A DNA stretch of 50,043 nucleotides from Alphaproteobacteria bacterium (lineage in GTDB: Bacteria; Pseudomonadota; Alphaproteobacteria; UBA9655). The notes under the pieces were generated by a model. The model saw only the letters and a list, made by a program, of their open reading frames with translations, was not told the DNA's origin and did not search any database. Where the stretch lies: the NCBI GenBank assembly GCA_027459605.1, contig DAIDHR010000011.1, positions 1-50,043 on the forward strand, read 5' to 3'. Positions 24,961-34,354 of the stretch are shown here, piece by piece (the first letter of the stretch is position 1; each line of letters opens with the position of its first letter). Position numbers and translations under genes: made by a program.

Positions 24961-25782
24961 TTACTTATACCCTAACATCCGCCAAAAAAAACTTAGCTCC
25001 TGCTTTTCGCTCGGAGTTACAAGAGGTATTTGCTGCTGCTTTTCTTCCTTTTCAACTTTCTCTTTTTGAGCTTTTTCTTTTTCTTGTTCTTCTTTTTGCT
25101 TTTCCTCAGCTTGTTGCTTTGCTCTCGCCATTATTTTTTGTCTGGCTTCCTCAGCCTTCTTCTTGGCTACTTCATCATTAGGAGTTTTCATGAAAGTCAT
25201 TATTGCCTTAAAGCTCTCAGGATCGGCGTCCTTAGCGATATAACTTTGAGTCAAAAAATCTTCTTCATTAATTCCAGATGGAGGAGTTAGCGTATTTCCT
25301 TTTTTCTCTTCAGCATTAGAATCAACTTTTAGAGGTGGCTGCTGAACTGGCTTTGGAGTCTCTTCAACTTTAGGATCAACTTTTACAGCTGGCTGCTGAA
25401 CTGGCTTTTTAGCTTGTTGTTGAGCTGGCTGTTGAACTGGCTTTTGAGTCTCTTCAACTTTAGGATCAGCCTTTAGAGCTGGCTGTTGAACCGGCTTTGG
25501 AGTCTCTTCAACTTTAGAATCAGCCTTTAGAGGTGGCTGCTGAACTTGTTTTGGAGTTTCTTTAACATTTTCAACTTTCGGAGGAGTCTTTAGAACTGGC
25601 GTAACAGATTTAGAATCTAATTTTTCGCTAGGATTCGGGTTTGCTGAATTAGTCGTGTCTTGTTTAACTTTTGCTGTGTTAGAGCTAGAGTTGGAAGAAT
25701 CATCTCCCTCTATCATCGCAACAGCAGTTCCTACAATTAAAAAATTTAGGACAACCGCACTTGTTAATGTTGAAAATTTCAT
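24961..25782 (-). CDS. exported Pro/Lys/Gln-rich repeat protein
   Basis: 273 residues from the ATG at 25782, with GGGAG ahead; a longer frame to 26016 has no such site. Signal peptide MKFSTLTSAVVLNFLIVGTAVA. A disordered Ser/Asn stretch is followed by four to five repeats of about 17-18 residues with core KVEETPKPVQQPxLKADP, then a short spacer and a strongly charged helix rich in Lys and Glu (EKQKEEQEKEKAQKEKVEKEEK). Such Pro-repeat plus helix designs occur in surface or secreted proteins of host-associated bacteria. No known family. It ends at a clear terminator. Confidence 0.75.
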   Translation of the reverse strand: MKFSTLTSAVVLNFLIVGTAVAMIEGDDSSNSSSNTAKVKQDTTNSANPNPSEKLDSKSVTPVLKTPPKVENVKETPKQVQQPPLKADSKVEETPKPVQQPALKADPKVEETQKPVQQPAQQQAKKPVQQPAVKVDPKVEETPKPVQQPPLKVDSNAEEKKGNTLTPPSGINEEDFLTQSYIAKDADPESFKAIMTFMKTPNDEVAKKKAEEARQKIMARAKQQAEEKQKEEQEKEKAQKEKVEKEEKQQQIPLVTPSEKQELSFFWRMLGYK

Positions 25783-26064
25783 TTGTTTATCTCCCTTTTT
25801 TTGTGGTTTTAGATTGTAACATATAAATTTAAAAAATGTAAACTTTGTTTTTTTGTTGTTTTTCAACAAAGAATAGAAAGAATTACAACTTATGCTATAA
25901 AAGTTGTTCCCGAGAAAAGTTATGAAAACAAAAGAAGATGGGTTAAAAGGTGAGATAAACCGAGAACTTAGGGGGGAATTAACCTTCCCGATGGATAACT
26001 TCTCCCATAAATTCAAATTGGGTGTTGGTAGAATAGGGTTGAAAATAAGCCAACTCGTCTTCCA

Positions 26065-26304
26065 TCAATTTCCCTTTTTTACAGCGCGTCGGCGCTTATA
26101 CTTCAATCGTGAAGTAGACAAGAAGCGCAAGGATGTTCGACTGCCGCTATCAGGAAATTGATAGATATCAGACCTATCATAGAAATTTGGCGTTGACGTT
26201 GGCAAAAGGACAGGAAATCCAAGCACGAAACGGGTAAAAAGCCCCATAAAAACCATACTTAGAATACTCAATAGTTTTAGTTTAATAAGAGATAGGGAAA
26301 CCAT
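26065..26304 (-). CDS. possible small exported ORF, unknown
   Basis: 79 residues beginning MVSLSLIKLKLLSILSMVFM, hydrophobic like a signal peptide, with a basic C-terminus (RLKYKRRRAVKKGN). No ribosome-binding site is seen ahead of the ATG. Its stop overlaps (TGATG) a further 28-residue frame starting MEDELAYFQPYS with AAGGGA ahead. An opposite-strand frame (25904-26161) is an alternative. I consider all three weak; the region may be gene debris. Confidence 0.25.
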   Translation of the reverse strand: MVSLSLIKLKLLSILSMVFMGLFTRFVLGFPVLLPTSTPNFYDRSDIYQFPDSGSRTSLRFLSTSRLKYKRRRAVKKGN

Positions 26305-26660
26305 TTTATAAACATACTATATTTTACTATATTAATATTTGATCATTCATTTAATTTTTACAATTGCAAAATTTGCATGGGAGCCATACAATTTTTAACG
26401 CTTATTTGGTGAGTTGCTTAAAAGATAAGTGTCAATAGGTCTCTAACGCACTTAAAGAGAGTTTCATCTTGCATAGCAATCCAAAGCTTTATCCGCGCTA
26501 CCTTGGATGAAACTTTGTTAACAAAACAAAAGGTTAGGTGTTTAGTCCCAGGCAGCCCTTAGGTGATGCCTTGTAAAATTACTGTGTAAAGAGCAATATT
26601 TCTGCACAAGGCTAAGATAGCCCCTCCCTTTTTAGTTTAGCTTTTTCTGTGTTTTCGAGC
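26305..26660. other. gene-free stretch
   Basis: No coding frame, RNA gene or strong hairpin is evident. Base composition resembles other AT-rich spacers here, and the flanking ORFs are doubtful, so this may be decayed coding DNA. Confidence 0.4.
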
Positions 26661-26682
26661 CTCATATTCTTGCTGCCAAACT

Positions 26683-26895
26683 TCAAGGACTCTTGCATAA
26701 TTTCCTCTTTCTTTTAGCGGCTTTCTTTTCTAACTTGGCTTTCCTTTTGGCTTTTTTTCTCTCAAGTTTTGCTTTCCGTTTAGCTATTTTTTCTTTTTTC
26801 TTCTGCGCGAGTTTAGAAGAGCTCTTATGTAAGTTAGGTTTCTTCTGAGGTTTCTTTCGAGATTGGGCAGCAACATTATGTGTAATCGCCAAGGT
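26683..26895 (-). pseudogene. Lys/Arg-rich ORF, possibly frameshifted
   Basis: From a Met codon at 26895 the minus strand encodes an extremely basic helix with repeats of the type AKLERKKAKRKAKLEKKAAK, like histone-H1-like or AlgP-like tails. The frame then stops at LCKSP. A one-base shift in the purine run near 26705-26712 would instead continue as GNYARVLEVWQQEYEARKHRKS before a stop at 26640-26642. The better-looking tail in the shifted frame suggests a frameshift or decay. Its 5' end overlaps the plus-strand kinase-like remnant; both cannot easily be intact genes. Confidence 0.3.
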
Positions 26896-27228
26896 CATGT
26901 ATTTGTTGTTGATTGGGGGGATGCGGCTATCCAAGATGAACCAATAAGAAAGTTCCCTTTAGGAGTTGCCCATTTATCATTATTACGAGAGCTCTGGCGT
27001 TTTGACGTTTTTGAACCTAATAAAAAGTTTATTCAAGATAATCGCAAAAATAAAATACAAGCCCGTCCCTATGGAGAATTTATAATGGCTCTTTTTGAAA
27101 ACGCAGGAAAAAAAGAAGATAAACATGAATCAAAGGATTTAAACGATATGCTTAGCCTTTTGAATAATCTCTTAGAAAAGAATAAGCATCCACGGCGAAT
27201 AACTTTTGAAAAAGACGAAAAAAGCTAG
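26833..27228 (+). pseudogene. 3' remnant of a kinase/phosphotransferase-like gene
   Basis: A frame open from 26833 reads NRQGHVFVVDWGDAAIQDEP and then about 95 more residues. The GHVFVVDWGDA core resembles the metal-binding DxG/D region of aminoglycoside-phosphotransferase or protein-kinase-like folds. The catalytic loop and N-lobe that should precede it are absent: a stop lies just upstream at 26830, and the upstream DNA encodes the basic ORF on the other strand. It is probably a truncated 3' fragment. A short independent gene from TTG 26863 is less likely. Confidence 0.45.
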
Positions 27229-27561
27229 GGTTGGCTCACTTGCAATCCCAAGAAATGAAATATTTATGGTTAACATCCCATTTGTTTTTGCAGAATTTTT
27301 TCTTTTTTTCTGTTAGGTAACACGAAGAAGCCACGAAATTATAAGGACTTTTAAGTGAAGCCCTTAGGATAGCCAAAGGTGTTGGCATGATAATAAAATA
27401 GATTTAAAAAATGAGTTGCAAACACTCATTACAGCTGTCAAATTCTATGATGGTTGGGAATTCATCCTCAATGATAAAAAAACTACCCTTTAATTTCCTC
27501 GTCACCAACTTCTGCGAATAACTCGGTAATCTGGTAGGATTGTGGTCTAGAAGCCCTTTCA
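27229..27561. other. gene-free stretch
   Basis: Between the kinase-like remnant and the end of mltG I see only short, unconvincing frames and no clear terminator hairpin. Nothing supported. Confidence 0.4.
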
Positions 27562-28572
27562 TTACTGCTCTTTTTGGACCCTGCGCCAGGCTGCATGATT
27601 TTTTTGATGCTCTTCAAGGGTTGTCGAAAAGACGTGGCCCCCTCTTCCGTCAGCCACAAAATATAGATAAGAGACATCAGCAGGTTGCGCTGCTGCCTGT
27701 AAAGAAGACCAGCTAGGATTTGAAATGGGGGAGGGAGGAAGACCTAAGTAAAGATATGTATTATATGGATTATCATGACGTAAATCCTCGATGGTTAATT
27801 GGCGCCCCAACTCATGTGCCCCTTGGGTGAGCCCATAAATAATAGTTGGATCAGCTTGAAGGGGCATGCCTTGCTTAAGGCGATTTAAAAATACAGCTGC
27901 CACTAAGGGTTTTTCTTGAAGAAGAGCTGTTTCTTTTTCAATAATTGAAGCAAGAATTAAAAGATCTTCCGGGGTCTTGAGAGGGTAATTTATTGCCCTT
28001 TTTGCCCATATATTTGCAAGGGCATTTTTCATGGCTTTTTGCATCCGCTCAACAATTTTCAGCCGCTCCGCATTCCTCGGGAAATGGTAGGTTTCAGGAA
28101 GAAGACTCCCCTCAGAAGGCGCCAAAGATGGCCCTTGAAACCGTTTATCTTCAAGAAGTTTTTGAGCGAGATGATGGCTCGTTTCTCCTTCCACTAGGGT
28201 GACAGAATGGAGGATAACGTTACCTGATTGTAAAATATTGAGTAATTGGGCAGGTGTTATACCTGGAGGGATTAAATATTCTCCAGCCTTTAGATAACGC
28301 CAGCTTCCGCTGCCATATAGAATTCCTTTAAAAAGAAAGGGAAAATCTAAAACTTTCTCGTGAGAAAGGATGGCTACAATCTGGGAGAGAGAGGCCCCTT
28401 TTTCTATAAAAACAATGGATTGTTTATTTTTTTGAGGATGTTGGAACCAATGGGCAATGCCTACGGTTGCTAAACATAGAGCTAAAAAGCAAAAGCAAAT
28501 AAGGGAAAGGATAATTTTTTTGTACCCAAATTTATTTTTGAAGGCGGATTTAAAATCCCAATAAGGCGCCAA
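27562..28572 (-). CDS. mltG: endolytic murein transglycosylase MltG (YceG)
   Basis: Inner-membrane lytic transglycosylase that cleaves nascent glycan strands and sets their length. An N-terminal membrane anchor (residues ~17-40) precedes a LysM-like region and the YceG domain with LASIIEKETALLQEKPLVAAVF, the catalytic Glu lying in IIEKE, then NRLKQGMPLQADPTIIYGL and NPYNTYLYLGLPPSPISNP. At 336 residues it is complete. It seems to start at TTG 28572, three bases after the fabF stop. The fabF-mltG order is common in Proteobacteria. Confidence 0.95.
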   Translation of the reverse strand: MAPYWDFKSAFKNKFGYKKIILSLICFCFLALCLATVGIAHWFQHPQKNKQSIVFIEKGASLSQIVAILSHEKVLDFPFLFKGILYGSGSWRYLKAGEYLIPPGITPAQLLNILQSGNVILHSVTLVEGETSHHLAQKLLEDKRFQGPSLAPSEGSLLPETYHFPRNAERLKIVERMQKAMKNALANIWAKRAINYPLKTPEDLLILASIIEKETALLQEKPLVAAVFLNRLKQGMPLQADPTIIYGLTQGAHELGRQLTIEDLRHDNPYNTYLYLGLPPSPISNPSWSSLQAAAQPADVSYLYFVADGRGGHVFSTTLEEHQKNHAAWRRVQKEQ

Positions 28573-28575
28573 AGT

Positions 28576-29835
28576 TTAAACCGTTCCAAGGACTAAGGAG
28601 GCATTTGTTCCCCCAAAGCCAAAGGAGTTAGACATAACGTATCGTACCTTTTTTTCCTTAGCCTTATGGGGAATAAGATCGATACCTTCACAACCTTCTG
28701 AAAGGTTATCTAAGTTTAAGGTTGGAGGAAGAATTCCGTCCCTCAAAGCCAAAATTGAGAAAATGGCTTCAACAGCCCCTGCCGCCCCGAGGAGGTGACC
28801 AATTGCAGACTTGGTTGAAGACATACTAGCTCCAGAGCCTTTTTCACCAAAAAGCCGCTTAACAGCTTGGAATTCTATGTAATCTCCAGGAGGGGTTGAG
28901 GTTCCATGAGCATTAATATACCCAATATCTTCTAGATTTAGCTTGGAATGACGTAATGCATTACGCATTGCTCGGTAGCCCCCATTCCCATCCTCAGCTG
29001 GAGCTGTAATGTGGTAGGCATCGCCAGAAAGACCATAGCCTAAAATTTCGGCGTAAATCTTAGCACCTCGCTTTTTTGCATGCTCATATTCTTCTAAGAT
29101 CACGACTCCTGCGCCCTCGCCAATAATAAAGCCATCACGATCTTTATCCCAGGGACGAGACGCTTTTGTGGGCTGATCGTTAAAGTTTGTAGAAAGGGCT
29201 CTTAGGGCTGAAAAACCTGCGACTCCAATCTCACAAACAGAAGCTTCAGCGCCGCCTGCAACCATAACGTTCGCATCTCCCCATTGAATCAAGCGGGCCG
29301 CATCTCCAATCGCATGAGCTCCTGTAGAGCAAGCTGTGACAACGGAATGATTGGGGCCCTTAAAACCATGGCGAATCGATACCTGACCAGAGCCAAGATT
29401 AATAAGACAAGATGGAATAAAGAAAGGGCTTATTTTGCGAGGGCCTCCTTCTTTTAAGGTGATGGAAGCATCATAAATTTTAGGGAGACCTCCGACCCCT
29501 GATCCGATCATAACGCCCGTCATTTCCCGTTGTTCTTCCGTTTCAGGAACCCATCCGGAATCTTTTAAAGCTTCATCAGTAGCAGCAATCCCATAGACGA
29601 TAAAATCATCCATTTTACGCCGCTCCTTAGGAGGAAGGTAATCATCAGGATTAAATTGCCCAGCTTCCTGTCCTTGGGGAACGAGGCCGGCTATTTTTGA
29701 GGGGAGAGCTTCTGTATTAAAGGTGTCTATGCGTCGTATACCAGATTCTCCGCGAATTAACCGCTTCCAGGTGGCTTCAACACCATTTCCTAAGGGAGTT
29801 ACGAGTCCCACTCCCGTTACGACAACTCGACGCAT
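28576..29835 (-). CDS. fabF: 3-oxoacyl-[acyl-carrier-protein] synthase II
   Basis: Condensing enzyme of fatty-acid elongation: joins malonyl-ACP to an acyl chain. The Cys-His-His triad is intact: Cys169 in VTACSTG, His in NAHGTSTPPGD and His in KSAIGHLLGAAG, with the C-terminal NSFGFGGTNAS loop. I start at ATG 29835 (MRRVVVTGVGLVTPLG); a TTG at 29859 directly after acpP would add eight residues. Length about 419 residues, normal. Operon order acpP-fabF-mltG. Confidence 0.97.
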   Translation of the reverse strand: MRRVVVTGVGLVTPLGNGVEATWKRLIRGESGIRRIDTFNTEALPSKIAGLVPQGQEAGQFNPDDYLPPKERRKMDDFIVYGIAATDEALKDSGWVPETEEQREMTGVMIGSGVGGLPKIYDASITLKEGGPRKISPFFIPSCLINLGSGQVSIRHGFKGPNHSVVTACSTGAHAIGDAARLIQWGDANVMVAGGAEASVCEIGVAGFSALRALSTNFNDQPTKASRPWDKDRDGFIIGEGAGVVILEEYEHAKKRGAKIYAEILGYGLSGDAYHITAPAEDGNGGYRAMRNALRHSKLNLEDIGYINAHGTSTPPGDYIEFQAVKRLFGEKGSGASMSSTKSAIGHLLGAAGAVEAIFSILALRDGILPPTLNLDNLSEGCEGIDLIPHKAKEKKVRYVMSNSFGFGGTNASLVLGTV

Positions 29836-29859
29836 AGCTTTTGCACCACGAATATTCAA

Positions 29860-30099
29860 TTACTTTGAAGCGCGCTCTTGAACGTAATCAATAGCATTTT
29901 TTACGGTCATGATTTTTTCAGCAGCCTCATCCGGAATTTCACATCCGAACTCCTCTTCAAAGGCCATGACCAGCTCAACCGTATCCAAGCTATCTGCGCC
30001 CAAGTCATCTACAAAACTTGCATTTTCTGTGACTTTATCCTCATCAACACCTAAATGTTCAACGACTATTTTCTTTACACGTGCAGCAACGTCACTCAT
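29860..30099 (-). CDS. acpP: acyl carrier protein
   Basis: Small acidic carrier of fatty acyl chains via phosphopantetheine on Ser37 in the [19 protein letters not shown] motif. At 79 residues it is complete. Start at ATG 30099. It heads the acpP-fabF-mltG operon; the 296-base gap to the next gene upstream, of which I see no other content, should carry the promoter. Confidence 0.98.
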   Translation of the reverse strand: MSDVAARVKKIVVEHLGVDEDKVTENASFVDDLGADSLDTVELVMAFEEEFGCEIPDEAAEKIMTVKNAIDYVQERASK

Positions 30100-30395
30100 C
30101 TAACTTCTCTTCCTTACGTTGTTGTCAATTAACATCAGGTAAAAAAACTTTTACCTACTCTTTACTAGGGTTGCTACCATACTATTTTCGATTTGGCTAG
30201 CCAAGAGTGAAAAAATTTTTGCTTAGGGACATTTTTGGTAATCTTTTTCCACTAAGACCCCAAAATCATTTCTACCTTGAAGCCCAAAGGCTTTTGTGTA
30301 TGCAAAACCCAACTAAAACAAGAAGATCGTATTGAGCGGCTTTTATGTTAATAGTTATGCGATATTTTAAAAGGTTGCCCCTATATAAGCTGGCT

Positions 30396-31811
30396 CTATT
30401 CCTCTATCTTTTTAAATCTTTCCTTCATTTCTTCAATCAATTGAGTCACCTTTGGAGAGGGGGATTTTAGGAGATTGTATGTATTTACCACAAGCCGTCG
30501 ACCTCGCTGCAGCCCTTCTATTAACCTCTTTCTCACTTCTTCTTGAGATAATCCCTCAGAATTGAGGGTGTTTGTATAGAACAAAACCCTTTCATTAAAA
30601 TCATCGAGAATCCAGTTAAACCAGGTGTTATTTTTTAAAACATCTTCAATAAGTCCTTCTTTTATTTGGGATGAAACATTAAGATTTGTTCCTACCTTGT
30701 GCAGTTCAATGAGGCTATCATAAAATTCTACCGGAGACCAAATTAAATCTAGGGGATGAAAAAAATTCCGGGACATTCTTTGATTAATAACAATCATACC
30801 CCAATCATCTAAGTGATATTTCTTTTCCTTAGCCAAGTTATTAATTTTTTGAATGACAATGGGGTGTAATGTAGGTGAGAGTGAATTTCTTATGAGCTGA
30901 ATGACATTTTCAATCCCTTCTTTTCCTGCTTTAATGATGCGCTGTTCATCTGTTGATGAAAATTCACTCGGAGGACCTATTCTAAAATGCATAGTAAAAA
31001 GCTCCCTCATTAAATTTATCTTATAGCCATTCAGCAAATCACGCTGTGTACCCAATGTTGCTGTTTTGTTAAGCAAAACAAAAAATGCATCGGGAGAACC
31101 TGGTAAAAGACTTGAATAAAGTTCTTGGCAATAAATACCTTGCAGTATATTCTCATTCATCAAATCCACAAAAAGTTTCATTCCTTCTTCAGACTCGTTA
31201 GGATTTATACTGTCCTTTAACCTTGAAATAATGCTCCATCTTTCCTGAGAAATTTGTCGGTTTTTTTTCTCTTCTTCCTCTTTCTTTTTTTTCATGACTT
31301 GGAGATGTTGTTCTTCTTGTTTTTTAATTATTTCCATACTTGAATCAATCGAAGACATTAAAATTTTTGTAAGATTATTTTGTATGTCTTTACTTAAGCT
31401 CTCTGAAACTTCTTTTTCTTCATGGAGTATCTTAAGAGCGTTGAAACTTAGAAATTCAGCTAAATTTCCTTTCAATTCCAGCAGCTGTTGAACAGCTTTA
31501 AAACGGTCTTCTGGGCTAAGCTGTTGGTCGAGCCCAATGCGTCCATAGGCCTTAACTCCCATCAAATAGGGCTCCATAGACTCTGTTTCCACAAGTTTTT
31601 GAGCATAGAAAAGACGATCAGGCAAATATGTCTTTGTCGCGTATTTTTCGCAAGTGTCTTTCTCTAAGTTACCGTATCCTGAGGTTAGAGAATGAGAGAG
31701 TGTTCTTCGATCTGCAGCTTCTGCTTCTTCCTGTGTCTTGAATAATACCGCGTGGCAAGAAGCAAAAGAGAAAACCACAAAAAAAGAAAATATAAATATA
31801 AAATGACTCAT
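30396..31811 (-). CDS. unknown exported helical protein
   Basis: About 471 residues from ATG 31811; in-frame ATGs upstream (to 31850) precede a less typical leader and no clear ribosome-binding site separates them. The signal peptide is MSHFIFIFSFFVVFSFASC; the Cys at its end could be lipidated but the lipobox is weak. The rest is mostly helical, with a charged coiled-coil stretch near residues 180-210 (KKQEEQHLQVMKKKKEEEEKK). No family recognised. Stand-alone gene with gaps on both sides, like other orphan exported proteins here. Confidence 0.65.
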   Translation of the reverse strand: MSHFIFIFSFFVVFSFASCHAVLFKTQEEAEAADRRTLSHSLTSGYGNLEKDTCEKYATKTYLPDRLFYAQKLVETESMEPYLMGVKAYGRIGLDQQLSPEDRFKAVQQLLELKGNLAEFLSFNALKILHEEKEVSESLSKDIQNNLTKILMSSIDSSMEIIKKQEEQHLQVMKKKKEEEEKKNRQISQERWSIISRLKDSINPNESEEGMKLFVDLMNENILQGIYCQELYSSLLPGSPDAFFVLLNKTATLGTQRDLLNGYKINLMRELFTMHFRIGPPSEFSSTDEQRIIKAGKEGIENVIQLIRNSLSPTLHPIVIQKINNLAKEKKYHLDDWGMIVINQRMSRNFFHPLDLIWSPVEFYDSLIELHKVGTNLNVSSQIKEGLIEDVLKNNTWFNWILDDFNERVLFYTNTLNSEGLSQEEVRKRLIEGLQRGRRLVVNTYNLLKSPSPKVTQLIEEMKERFKKIEE

Positions 31812-32110
31812 TATTATCTCATAAAAACACATAAATATATCAACTAACATAATATGAAATTTATAGATTGCAATACTTTTTAAATAAGAAGGCTTTTTCT
31901 CATCTTATTCGTCCAATTTCAATGATGTCATGCCGTAAATAAATATCTCATTGCCAACGACTCTAGTATTTATCTGGATAATCTATACCTATTGATTACA
32001 CAGAGATATACTATAATTACACTTCCAGATTTTTGATTTATGCAGATTTCAGAATATTTCTGAAAACAATTCGACTGAGAATTACATTATTTTTTCTAAA
32101 TGCTATAAAC

Positions 32111-32698
32111 TCATACCCATTCTGCTACAGGCTCATGGGGTGGGGGCTCAGGAGCTTTTGAAAGAGATTGGAAAGCTTCCGAAATAGACGAAACAAACGT
32201 AAAACACTTTTTATGTTCAGGCTTTGCAAAATGTTGATTAAAAATATTTTTTGTTAGTTCTTGAAGAGGTGTCCAGTAATCATTGATGTTAATGAAAATA
32301 ATTGGTTTCTCGTGAAGTTTTAACTGCCGCCAGGTGATCAATTCAAAGGTTTCATCAAGGGTACCAAACCCTCCTGGTAACACCATAAACGCATCTGAAT
32401 GTTCAAACATGAGTCGCTTTCGTGTATGCATTGTATCAACCATATGAAGCTCGGTGATGGCCCAATTGGGATCTTCAAATTTTTTCAGATGATGAGGCAT
32501 AAACCCAATGACTCGCCCCCCATGAGCCATTACAGATTTTGAAACTTCTCCCATAAGGCCAAGGGCCCCTCCTCCATAAACCATGGTCATATGGTGGGAA
32601 GCAAGCTCACGACCTAAATCACGCGCCGCTTCTCGATAGACTGGGTCTAAGCTTTCATAGGAGCTACAATAAACACCGACAGTTTGAATCTCTTTCAT
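32111..32698 (-). CDS. LOG family protein (nucleotide 5'-monophosphate phosphoribohydrolase type)
   Basis: Rossmann-like hydrolase of the TIGR00730/LOG group, which splits N6-substituted or plain nucleoside 5'-monophosphates into base and ribose 5-phosphate. The diagnostic PGGFGTLDE motif and the N-terminal VYGGGALGLMG loop are present. At 195 residues it is complete and cytosolic. AAAGGTAT precedes the ATG. Divergent from psd. Some members make cytokinins in plant symbionts; nothing here specifically supports that role. Confidence 0.92.
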   Translation of the reverse strand: MKEIQTVGVYCSSYESLDPVYREAARDLGRELASHHMTMVYGGGALGLMGEVSKSVMAHGGRVIGFMPHHLKKFEDPNWAITELHMVDTMHTRKRLMFEHSDAFMVLPGGFGTLDETFELITWRQLKLHEKPIIFININDYWTPLQELTKNIFNQHFAKPEHKKCFTFVSSISEAFQSLSKAPEPPPHEPVAEWV

Positions 32699-32781
32699 TT
32701 GTTTTTATACCTTTCAGAAAGACGATAGCCAATTTGCAGGAAAGCCGCTATAAAATCTATAAATTTTTATCAGGAGGTTAT

Positions 32782-33468
32782 ATGAAATCCGTTTTAGCTC
32801 CCCTTCACCCTGCAGGTTGGCCCTTTATTGCCCTATTTGTTGCAATTACCCTCATCCTGATGCTTTTTTCAAAAACGTTGGGTTTTTTAGGTCTGCTTTT
32901 GACGGGATGGTGTATTTATTTTTTCCGCTCTCCTCGCCGGGTAACTCCTTTAGGAAAAGGGCTTATTATCAGCCCTGCTGATGGAGTTATTGCAAAAATT
33001 GAAAAAGCTATCCCCCCAAAAGAGTTAAAATGGTCAAAAAAATCTTTGACCAGGATTAGTATCTTTTTGAATGTCTTTGACGTTCATGTAAACCGCATTC
33101 CTGTCGATGGGATTATTTCTAAAGTTCTCTATCATCCAGGGAAGTTTTTTAATGCCTCCTTAGATAAGGCAAGTGAACATAATGAACGGAACTCCCTTCT
33201 CATCAAAACTCCCTCAGGACAAGAAGTTCTTGTCATCCAAATTGCAGGGCTCATTGGCCGACGCATATTATGCGATGTTCTAGAAGGTCAAGACGTCCAG
33301 GCAGGAGAAACCTTTGGCATGATCCGTTTCGGCAGCCGGGTCGATCTTTATCTCCCCGAGGGAGTCAACCCGCAAGTGGTGGAGGGGCAACGCATGCTTG
33401 GCGGAGAAACGATCATGGCAGATCTTTTTTCTGAAGCAACCACGCGGTTAGGAGAGCGCCGTTCATGA
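32782..33468 (+). CDS. psd: phosphatidylserine decarboxylase proenzyme, short type
   Basis: Makes phosphatidylethanolamine from phosphatidylserine. I start at ATG 32782, with CAGGAGGTTA just ahead; an in-frame TTG at 32734 would add 16 residues. Two N-terminal hydrophobic stretches precede the catalytic domain; the SPADG, NVFDVHVNR and EHNERN motifs are typical. The self-cleavage site is the Gly184-Ser185 pair in RFGSRVDLYLP, where Ser becomes the pyruvoyl group. At about 228 residues it is the short form found in Alphaproteobacteria. Overlaps pssA by four bases. Confidence 0.95.
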   Translation: MKSVLAPLHPAGWPFIALFVAITLILMLFSKTLGFLGLLLTGWCIYFFRSPRRVTPLGKGLIISPADGVIAKIEKAIPPKELKWSKKSLTRISIFLNVFDVHVNRIPVDGIISKVLYHPGKFFNASLDKASEHNERNSLLIKTPSGQEVLVIQIAGLIGRRILCDVLEGQDVQAGETFGMIRFGSRVDLYLPEGVNPQVVEGQRMLGGETIMADLFSEATTRLGERRS

Positions 33469-34208
33469 AAACCGCATCCGGATTAAAGGCCCCTCCTCTT
33501 GTACGCATCATTCCAAATGCCATCACAATTACAGCACTTTGCACAGGCCTAAGTGCGATTAGATTTGCTCTTTTAGAGAGGTGGGAGCTTGCCGTAAGTC
33601 TTATTTTGATTGCTGCCATTCTTGATGCTCTTGATGGGCGCATCGCTCGCTTTTTGCGAGCAGATAGTCATTTCGGAGCAGAACTCGATTCCCTTTCTGA
33701 CTTTATTAGTTTTGGGGTTGCCCCAGCTGTTGTGATTTATCTCTACAGCCTCCATCTTTGGAAAGGGACAGGCTGGGCCTTGACCCTTTTCTTCTCAACC
33801 TGCATGGCCCTTCGACTTGCTCGGTTTAACACAAGTATGGATACCCCAAAACCTGATTGGATAAAACAATTTTCCATTGGTGTCCCTGCCCCAGCTGGAG
33901 CCTTTCTTGCCCTTCTTCCTCTTATGGTGAGTTTTGCCCATGAAGAAAGTTTTCAGAACTTTCCTTTTCTCTTTGCCTTCAGCATTCTCATCAGTGGGCT
34001 TTTAATGATTAGCCGAATCCCAACCTTTGTTTTAAAAAACAGCCGAATTCCCCACCGTTATGTTCGGCTCCTCCTTATGGCTGTTGCAATCTTTATGGCT
34101 GCTCTCTTTAGCGCCCCCTGGTGGACCCTCAGCATTGGAGCTATCCTTTATCTTCTCTCAATCCCTGTAAGTTTCTGGACCTATCATCAAAAAAAGAACG
34201 TGAAATAA
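33465..34208 (+). CDS. pssA: CDP-diacylglycerol-serine O-phosphatidyltransferase
   Basis: Inner-membrane enzyme joining serine to CDP-diacylglycerol; feeds Psd encoded just upstream. The CDP-alcohol transferase signature DG-x2-AR-x8-G-x3-D-x3-D is complete (DALDGRIARFL ... GAELDSLSD). Six to eight hydrophobic segments; 247 residues, as usual. The ATGA overlap with psd implies coupled translation of the two steps of phosphatidylethanolamine synthesis. Confidence 0.96.
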   Translation: MKTASGLKAPPLVRIIPNAITITALCTGLSAIRFALLERWELAVSLILIAAILDALDGRIARFLRADSHFGAELDSLSDFISFGVAPAVVIYLYSLHLWKGTGWALTLFFSTCMALRLARFNTSMDTPKPDWIKQFSIGVPAPAGAFLALLPLMVSFAHEESFQNFPFLFAFSILISGLLMISRIPTFVLKNSRIPHRYVRLLLMAVAIFMAALFSAPWWTLSIGAILYLLSIPVSFWTYHQKKNVK

Positions 34209-34354
34209 CCCCTTATTTTGGTGTGCGTTTTTGACCAATAGCTCATCAAGCAATTAGGCAACAATTTAGTACAAACGGCCATATCACATCCCATTCAGGT
34301 TATTTTAATTATTATATGCACATAATTTTTAATGGAATTAAAAAGGGGGACAAA

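Noticed and set aside
25904-26161. 85-residue plus-strand frame
   Set aside because: No ribosome-binding site, no recognisable domain, and opposite another weak frame; likely debris.
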